A stretch of DNA of 64,000 bases from a virus, in the IMG/VR virus record IMGVR_UViG_3300044614_000397, positions 1 through 64,000 of that record. The stretch is one strand, 5' to 3'. The notes beneath the pieces were generated by a model. The model made no database searches. It saw only the letters and a list, made by a program, of their open reading frames with translations, and was not told the origin of the DNA. Shown in pieces: positions 59,734-64,000 of this stretch (position 1 is its first letter; each line of letters opens with the position of its first letter). The position numbers and the translations under genes are program-made.

Positions 59734-60762
59734 ATGAAGTCATTTAAGAAAGTATCGCTAATCATCGCTGCAGCCCTGACTAGCACAATGCTTGTATCGC
59801 CAGCAGCTCAGGCTAATGCTGGAACTGTTACCCTAACGGTAGCGGGATCTGCAGCAACAGGTGGAACAGTAGCAACAACTCCTGTTTCATTGCCAGTCCC
59901 AGCAGATAACAGTATCGATGCAGCAGATGCATTGAAGATTGCCGTAACAGGCGTTGATACTGGAACATCAGTAACAGCAGTTGCAACTAATGCAACAATT
60001 GTTCCTGCTCTAGCAACATCAACAGCACCAGTAACTGCTTCAAATGGAACATCAACACTTTCAATTGCAACTGGAACTGGAACAGCAGCAGACTTTTTTG
60101 TATACACTAAGTCTACAGCAGTAGGAACAGTAGCAATTACTCGTGCTGGAACTACAACAGTTTACTATGTGCAGGGTTCAAACTCAGCAGCAACAGCAAA
60201 CTCTATTACACTATCTGCTCCAGCATCAGGTGCAGCAGGTACATCACAGGTCCTTAAGGTATCTGCATTTGACGTATTTGGTAACCCAAAGAGCGGTGTA
60301 ACAATTAATACTCTAGTATCTTCAAATGGTATTGCAACAGCAACAGCACTTGTAACAGATACAGCAACAGCAACAATTGGAACAAAGGAACAAACAATTA
60401 CACTTCCTGCTTCTGGTTCAGTTACTGTTACAGCATACGCAACAGTAGCATCAGCCGTAACAGGCTTAGCAGCACCAGTAGGTTCTGTTGTTGCAACAGT
60501 TGCAGTTCGTGATCTTGCAGGAGAGCTTGCATCAGTTACATCACGACTAGCAATCGCTAACGCAGAACTTGCAGCAGAAAAGGCTGGACGTGCAGCAGAC
60601 AAGCTAGCATCAGATAAAGCTATCGCAGATGCAGCAGCTAAGCTTGCAACCGATAAGGCAGCAGCAGATCTTGCTAAGGCCACCTACATTGCAGAGTATA
60701 ATGCTCTAGCAAAGAAGTGGAATGCAAAGAATCCACGTGCTAAGGTCAAGCTAAAGAAGTAA
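59734..60762 (+). CDS. Exported Ig-like surface protein
   Basis: 342 residues. Signal peptide ~1-27 (cleavage after AQA). Ser/Thr/Ala/Gly-rich beta-sandwich modules at ~30-255 (VTLTVAGSAATGGTVATTPV, SGVTINTLVSSNGIATATAL) resemble bacterial Ig-like domains. A C-terminal coiled coil (~262-320) follows, with a lysine-rich end. Such proteins are common on surfaces of low-GC freshwater actinobacteria, which suggests acquisition from a host. Strong AAGGAG ribosome binding site. Confidence 0.66.
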   Translation: MKSFKKVSLIIAAALTSTMLVSPAAQANAGTVTLTVAGSAATGGTVATTPVSLPVPADNSIDAADALKIAVTGVDTGTSVTAVATNATIVPALATSTAPVTASNGTSTLSIATGTGTAADFFVYTKSTAVGTVAITRAGTTTVYYVQGSNSAATANSITLSAPASGAAGTSQVLKVSAFDVFGNPKSGVTINTLVSSNGIATATALVTDTATATIGTKEQTITLPASGSVTVTAYATVASAVTGLAAPVGSVVATVAVRDLAGELASVTSRLAIANAELAAEKAGRAADKLASDKAIADAAAKLATDKAAADLAKATYIAEYNALAKKWNAKNPRAKVKLKK

Positions 60763-60778
60763 TTCTTTATATTGTTCG

Positions 60779-60802
60779 TGGGGCAGGGGAAACCTTGCCC
60801 CA
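60779..60802 (+). terminator. Hairpin after the surface protein, overlapping a promoter
   Basis: TGGGGCA (60779-60785) pairs with TGCCCCA (60796-60802). There is no T-run, so termination is uncertain; its 3' arm contains the -35 of the following promoter. Confidence 0.5.
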
Positions 60803-60823
60803 TTGACATATAAATGCTAGAAT
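60795..60823 (+). promoter_or_regulatory. Promoter with -35 in hairpin arm, leaderless type
   Basis: TTGCCC at 60795-60800, 17-base spacer, extended -10 TGCTAGAAT ending at 60823; six bases later the ATG at 60830. Confidence 0.58.
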
Positions 60824-60829
60824 ATACTT

Positions 60830-60955
60830 ATGGAATACATAGAAGATGCTATAAGAGAAAAAATAGCAGACGAAATTAGGTATTTAGAATTACCATATGA
60901 ATGGAAGCCTAACGAAGTTATTAGATACATCGTTAGAAAAATAGAAAGGCAGTAA
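60830..60955 (+). CDS. Small helical protein
   Basis: 41 residues, leaderless, directly followed by the next ATG. Helical and charged (MEYIEDAIREKIADEIRYLE, then WKPNEVIRYIVRKIE). Function unknown. Confidence 0.6.
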   Translation: MEYIEDAIREKIADEIRYLELPYEWKPNEVIRYIVRKIERQ

Positions 60956-61144
60956 ATGTTTAATAAACTAAGACTATGGATCCTTGAGCAACAGGTAAAG
61001 ACTATTGTTGCATCAGATTCAGCAAATGAAAAGCAAGTGTCAGCACCTAAGAAGAAGGTTGCAAAGAAGCAGGCACCTAAGAAAAAGGCTCCAGCAAAGA
61101 AGCCTGTAAAAAAGACAGTTAAAAAGACAACTAAAAAGAAGTAA
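60956..61144 (+). CDS. Lysine-rich histone H1-like protein
   Basis: 62 residues. Residues ~32-62 are repeats of KKK, APKKK, PVKKTVKK as in histone H1 tails and actinobacterial nucleoid proteins. The first ~20 residues are helical (FNKLRLWILEQQVKTIV). Probably condenses DNA or binds RNA. Co-transcribed with the 41-residue protein. Confidence 0.7.
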   Translation: MFNKLRLWILEQQVKTIVASDSANEKQVSAPKKKVAKKQAPKKKAPAKKPVKKTVKKTTKKK

Positions 61145-61266
61145 TGAACTTAGAAGATATATGTGAGATGGCGGGTTGCTCTAATAAGGCAACTCGTATC
61201 ACAAGTACAGAAACAAAGTATGTAGTTGTTTGTGAAAAATGCTGGCACGATAGATACAGGAAATGA
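61144..61266 (+). CDS. Small Cys-rich peptide
   Basis: 40 residues, overlapping neighbours (TAATG at start). Cys at ~7, ~12, and CEKCW (~31-35) form a likely zinc knuckle. Unknown function. Confidence 0.58.
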   Translation: MNLEDICEMAGCSNKATRITSTETKYVVVCEKCWHDRYRK

Positions 61267-61901
61267 TCAAAAAAGAAGTTAAGGAAATCTCAAAAGGTGT
61301 ATATTATATAAAACAATATATATCTAAAGAAACTGCGGAAACTTTATCAAAATATTTAAGCTCTGATCCAATAAATACGTTAAATAAAACAAATGCTTTT
61401 GAGGTTTATGGTGGACTTTCTGGTTCAAAATTAAGCAACCCAGGAATTGTTTTTGGATATGGCCAGAGCGGAAACTACAACATAGCCATAGACATATCAA
61501 CATTCATTCTTTTTTCAATTAATGAATTAGTTAGTGATTATTTTAAAGGCAAACATCAAGTTAAGAATTGGTTCTTCAGTTGTATGAAAACTGGTTCCTC
61601 AAATCCAACTCACACAGACAACTATATGATTAATGATAATAATGAACCCGTCATTAACCCAGAGTTTGCTTTTGATAAATCTGCAATTTTATATTTAAAC
61701 GATAATTATGTTGGGGGAGAATTATTTTTTCCTAATCAAAACCTATTAGTTAAACCAGAAATAGGAGACCTAATATTTTTTGAAGGAGATTTAAATAAAC
61801 CACATGAAGTAAAAAAGGTTACTGATGGAGAAAGACATGCTTTTATTACTTTTTATGAACCAGAAGGGTATTTAGCGGACAATGCAAATATTAGCAAATA
61901 A
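61263..61901 (+). CDS. 2OG-Fe(II) oxygenase, first of tandem pair
   Basis: 212 residues. The iron site is HTD (NPTHTDNYM, ~114-122), with YLNDNYVGGELFFPN (~141-155), GDLIFFEGD, the distal His in KPHEVKKV and Arg in GERHAFITFY. Resembles prolyl-4-hydroxylase-type enzymes. Overlaps the second oxygenase by 20 bases, so the two are translationally coupled. Substrate unknown; candidates are proteins, sugars or nucleobases. Confidence 0.84.
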   Translation: MIKKEVKEISKGVYYIKQYISKETAETLSKYLSSDPINTLNKTNAFEVYGGLSGSKLSNPGIVFGYGQSGNYNIAIDISTFILFSINELVSDYFKGKHQVKNWFFSCMKTGSSNPTHTDNYMINDNNEPVINPEFAFDKSAILYLNDNYVGGELFFPNQNLLVKPEIGDLIFFEGDLNKPHEVKKVTDGERHAFITFYEPEGYLADNANISK

Positions 61902-62496
61902 GATATTTGTTATGGAAAACTTTCTATCACCCGAAACGTGTGATTTTTTATCAGATAGTTTTTCTAAAAACCTAGTGGATAGTCCTAGCTGGGAGAATGG
62001 GTCTGGAGATTATTCTGCTGGATCCAGTAAAGATTTTTGGGGAAAGGGTATGTCTGCTGGTCCAGCATATACTTATTCTCATAGAAAAGAAGAGATATCT
62101 GCAACCAATAAGATGCTTCCATATGACGGATATAATGACCTGGCTAAAGATTTATTAACAGGGGCTGCTCTTTTACAGGAAAAAGCAGTGGCAAATATAT
62201 TTAAAAAAGATATTTATCTCAAGCATATGATGTATTGCTATATGCGTTCTGGAGCTGAAAACAAGCTTCATCACGACAACTGGCTAGATGATCAAGTAAA
62301 CGATCACTCTGGCCTGCTATACCTAAACGATGACTACGAGGGCGGTCTTTTACAGTTCCCAAACGAGAACATATCTTTGAAGCCAAAGAAGGGCACATTT
62401 ATATGCTTTATTGGAGACGACACCTTGCCACATGAGGTTACAAAAATTACTTCTGGGCACAGGGTAAACCTCATATCCTTCTATTCTATTAGGTAG
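61882..62496 (+). CDS. 2OG-Fe(II) oxygenase, second of tandem pair
   Basis: 204 residues. Iron site HHD in KLHHDNWLD (~131-139), YLNDDYEGGLLQFPN (~147-161), LPHEVTKITSGHRVNLISFY with distal His and Arg. Shares the YLND(D/N)YxGG block with the 61263 and 47786 enzymes, so the three are paralogous. Its start lies inside the previous gene. Confidence 0.84.
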   Translation: MQILANKIFVMENFLSPETCDFLSDSFSKNLVDSPSWENGSGDYSAGSSKDFWGKGMSAGPAYTYSHRKEEISATNKMLPYDGYNDLAKDLLTGAALLQEKAVANIFKKDIYLKHMMYCYMRSGAENKLHHDNWLDDQVNDHSGLLYLNDDYEGGLLQFPNENISLKPKKGTFICFIGDDTLPHEVTKITSGHRVNLISFYSIR

Positions 62497-62519
62497 ATTG
62501 TGCTTCTTCTAAGAAAAAA

Positions 62520-62560
62520 TGCTATAATATCTTTAATAGATGGTATTCTAGACCCATCTA
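62520..62560 (+). promoter_or_regulatory. Promoter and 5' leader hairpin
   Basis: Extended -10 TGCTATAAT at 62520-62528. The leader begins with TAGATGG (62537-62543)/CCATCTA (62554-62560), a 7-pair stem. AGGAG precedes the ATG at 62586. Confidence 0.68.
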
Positions 62561-62585
62561 AATACAAACCTATAGGAGAAATAAA

Positions 62586-62750
62586 ATGACAGACGGTATC
62601 AACTTGGATGGCTTTACAGCAAATCGCAAGCCAGCAGGAACAAATGACATCAACGCAACTGGAGATTATTCACCAGCAACTGGATCATTCCCAGCAGCTA
62701 AGGATGTTTCATCTCAGGATGGCGCAGGGCTCGGAAACAACGGTAAGTAA
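62586..62750 (+). CDS. Small Gly/Ala-rich protein
   Basis: 54 residues with a strong ribosome binding site (AGGAG) and a leader hairpin, implying high expression. Low-complexity sequence rich in Gly, Ala, Asn (GFTANRKPAGTNDINATGDY). Possibly a small decoration or internal protein. Unknown. Confidence 0.6.
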   Translation: MTDGINLDGFTANRKPAGTNDINATGDYSPATGSFPAAKDVSSQDGAGLGNNGK

Positions 62751-62751
62751 C

Positions 62752-62907
62752 ATGTGCGTAGAGTGCGGATGTGAATCACTCGGAAGCGAGACTGGTATTG
62801 CAAATATCCCAGGAGGCATATTAGATGTTTCTAGGGATGGAGAAGCAGGACTAACACTAAACATGACTGCAACTCCAGAACAAAGAGAAAACTTTATTAA
62901 TGAGTAA
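62752..62907 (+). CDS. Small Cys-rich protein
   Basis: 51 residues from the ATG at 62752, one base after the previous stop; an in-frame ATG at 62608 would run through that gene and is not supported. Starts MCVECGCESLG, resembling MCKECGSC at 63175. The rest is polar. Possible metal-binding peptide. Confidence 0.58.
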   Translation: MCVECGCESLGSETGIANIPGGILDVSRDGEAGLTLNMTATPEQRENFINE

Positions 62908-63115
62908 TAATGGCACTGGTATGGATACTCCGCCAAATAATCAACCATCTGGCGCAGTAACTTCACAAGAAGCAACAAGAAAAAATCCTTCACAGGGAAA
63001 GTTTAAATCTGGTTTTTCTGGCCCAAAGCCACCGACTAAGATTGACAGAAACAAGCACGGCATTCGCAGAGAAACCGTACTTGGTCAAAAGAAAACAAAA
63101 CCAAAGAAGGTTTAA
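62900..63115 (+). CDS. Small basic disordered protein
   Basis: 71 residues. Pro/Gly/Asn-rich N-terminal half and a Lys/Arg-rich C-terminal half (TKIDRNKHGIRRETVLGQKK). Disordered and basic, as in proteins binding DNA or RNA or packed in the head. Overlaps the Cys-rich gene by 8 bases. Unknown. Confidence 0.55.
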   Translation: MSNNGTGMDTPPNNQPSGAVTSQEATRKNPSQGKFKSGFSGPKPPTKIDRNKHGIRRETVLGQKKTKPKKV

Positions 63116-63124
63116 TTAAATATT

Positions 63125-63157
63125 CCCCACTAAGCCCTACTATTAGGGCTGGTGGGG
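63125..63157 (+). terminator. Strong hairpin after the small-protein operon
   Basis: CCCCAC (63125-63130) and AGCCCT (63133-63138) pair with AGGGCT (63145-63150) and GTGGGG (63152-63157), loop ACTATT, followed by ATCTTTATT. Probably a terminator; it also forms the leader of the 63175 peptide. Confidence 0.65.
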
Positions 63158-63174
63158 ATCTTTATTGGAGAATT

Positions 63175-63261
63175 ATGTGCAAAGAATGTGGATCATGTTC
63201 TAAAGAACATACCAACACAATAGACGATGCTATTGACAAAGTCCTGGACTCTCCTATATAA
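63175..63261 (+). CDS. 28-residue Cys-rich peptide
   Basis: Starts at ATG 63175 with TTGGAG upstream. MCKECGSCSKEH contains four metal-ligand candidates (three Cys plus His) and an acidic helix follows (IDDAIDKVLD). Its beginning resembles MCVECGCES at 62752. Unknown function. Confidence 0.52.
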   Translation: MCKECGSCSKEHTNTIDDAIDKVLDSPI

Positions 63262-63286
63262 TTAGGTAGTAGAGAAAGAGGCGGAT

Positions 63287-63517
63287 ATGTGGGATATTCT
63301 ATTAAATTTAGGTTTCTTTTTAGTTGGTATGACTATTGGGAAATCTTCTCCAGAATCAGAAAACAAGCTTTCTGATATGTATAACAAATTAAATGAATCT
63401 CAAGATTCGGAACAGATGTTACATTCTAAATGGAGAGATGCAGAATTAAGAGCAGAAACATGGGAAAGAAGATACAAAAGTCTTCTTCCAACTACACAGA
63501 CATCATTTGAGGAATAG
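63287..63517 (+). CDS. Membrane-anchored coiled-coil protein
   Basis: 76 residues: one membrane helix (~3-17, DILLNLGFFLVGMTIG) then a charged coiled coil (MYNKLNESQDSEQMLHSKWR). GGCGG precedes the ATG. Unknown. Confidence 0.6.
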   Translation: MWDILLNLGFFLVGMTIGKSSPESENKLSDMYNKLNESQDSEQMLHSKWRDAELRAETWERRYKSLLPTTQTSFEE

Positions 63518-63519
63518 CA

Positions 63520-63750
63520 ATGGCATGGTCATGGATACTAGCAATAATTGGAGTAGCTGGCATATACTTTGTTGGGCGGAAAACAATATGGGGATGGTTA
63601 GTCCTTCTATTCAATGAGATCCTATGGATTACCTACGCTTTAATTACCAAACAATATGGATTTATATTCTCAGCAATAGCCTACGCTATTGTGTATATTA
63701 GATCATACATACACTGGTCTAAAGAAAAGGTAAACGAGATACCACTATGA
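63520..63750 (+). CDS. Two- or three-helix membrane protein
   Basis: 76 residues with hydrophobic helices (~3-17, ~25-42, ~46-62) and a short basic end. Possible holin or envelope protein, but it is far from the endolysin. Overlaps the next gene by 4 bases. Confidence 0.6.
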   Translation: MAWSWILAIIGVAGIYFVGRKTIWGWLVLLFNEILWITYALITKQYGFIFSAIAYAIVYIRSYIHWSKEKVNEIPL

Positions 63751-63884
63751 ACAAGAAAACAATTACATTAGTTGGGCTACTCATAGCCCTTGCAGCAGTT
63801 GCTTTTGCAGCATATAACAGCCTTAGTCAATTAAAAGATATAGACTATGACCTATTTGATACGGAAGAAGATGAAGATGATTAA
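63747..63884 (+). CDS. Small exported or membrane-anchored peptide
   Basis: 45 residues: basic start (MNKK), hydrophobic helix (LVGLLIALAAVAFAAY) and a very acidic tail (DTEEDEDD). No lipobox Cys. Overlaps the GroES start by 8 bases. Confidence 0.58.
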   Translation: MNKKTITLVGLLIALAAVAFAAYNSLSQLKDIDYDLFDTEEDEDD

Positions 63885-64000
63885 GCCAATTGGTGGAATG
63901 CTATTAGTAACAAAAGAAACAGATAAGGAAAAGACTACTCAGTCTGGCTTAGTTATATCTGCAGTATTTAATGATGCTGGTCCCAAGATTGGAACCATTG
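63877..64000 (+). CDS. groES: GroES-like co-chaperonin, 5' part (cut by window end)
   Basis: About 41 residues are in the window. IKPIGGMLLVTKETDKEKTT and SGLVISA... match the N-terminal strands of Cpn10/GroES (iKPlgdrvLVk...T.sGiviP). I chose ATG 63877 because GGAAG at 63863-63867 gives better spacing than for ATG 63871. Phage GroES (as T4 gp31) modifies host GroEL for capsid folding. Confidence 0.75.
   Translation, partial: MIKPIGGMLLVTKETDKEKTTQSGLVISAVFNDAGPKIGTI

Noticed and set aside
60165-60683. 172-residue minus-strand frame opposite the Ig-like surface protein
   Set aside because: Low-complexity Ala/Ser/Val sequence produced by the repetitive gene on the other strand.
62608-62751. 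N-terminal extension of the Cys-rich protein
   Set aside because: It overlaps the 62586 gene completely; ATG 62752 directly after that stop is preferred.
1-64000. Prophage or integrated element
   Set aside because: No integrase, repressor, attachment repeats or flanking bacterial genes were seen; the DNA is phage-like from end to end.

Overview
The window is a continuous segment of a tailed double-stranded DNA phage genome (long-tailed type: it has a tape measure, a frameshifted tail chaperone and a tail terminator candidate). Every supported gene is on the + strand. Genes are tightly packed, mostly with 1-20 base overlaps or ATGA/TAATG/GTGA junctions. The DNA is A+T-rich. A WhiB-type iron-sulfur regulator, many apparently leaderless genes and a Cas4-like/RecA/DnaE gene set point to an actinobacterial host; the A+T-rich codon use suggests a low-GC, possibly freshwater, actinobacterium (inference). 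No integrase, repressor, attachment site, tRNA or CRISPR was seen, so a lytic life style is likely. Both ends of the window cut genes (portal at the left, GroES-like at the right).

Layout. 1-8.1 kb: head and connector genes (portal, protease-scaffold fusion, major capsid, connectors, tail tube, frameshifted tail chaperone). 8.1-28.3 kb: tape measure and a long run of tail-tip, hub and fibre proteins with fibronectin III, PKD, InlB-B-like and lectin-like parts, then small coiled-coil proteins. 28.4-43.8 kb: nucleic-acid metabolism (metallophosphoesterase, DnaB helicase, DnaG-like primase, SSB, bacterial-type DnaE polymerase, MazG, RecA, PD-(D/E)XK and Cas4-like nucleases, RuvC), plus a glycosyltransferase and a methyltransferase. 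43.8-46.2 kb: terminase. 46.8-49.8 kb: small heat-shock protein, a GC-rich structured RNA candidate, thermonuclease, 2OG-Fe(II) oxygenase, luciferase-like monooxygenase and FmdB-like protein. 49.9-54.4 kb: a very large exported PA14 protein followed by a membrane-rich lysis cassette and endolysin. 54.4-64 kb: accessory genes including a probable internal capsid protein, WhiB, a proteasome-beta-like Ntn-hydrolase, a secreted subtilase, thioredoxin, an exported Ig-like protein, two more 2OG oxygenases in tandem, tiny Cys-rich and membrane peptides, and GroES.

Regulation is unusually readable. Promoters share an extended -10 (TGnTATAAT or close), often with a -35 at 16-18 bases. They fall into two classes: one class puts the ATG 4-9 bases after the -10 (leaderless mRNA), the other has a longer leader that often begins with a stem-loop right at the predicted transcription start. 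Several promoters are fused to an upstream hairpin so that the -35 lies in or next to its 3' arm. The most intriguing untranslated element is the GC-rich, three-hairpin region at about 47249-47340, which contains two mutually exclusive pairings just before the thermonuclease gene.
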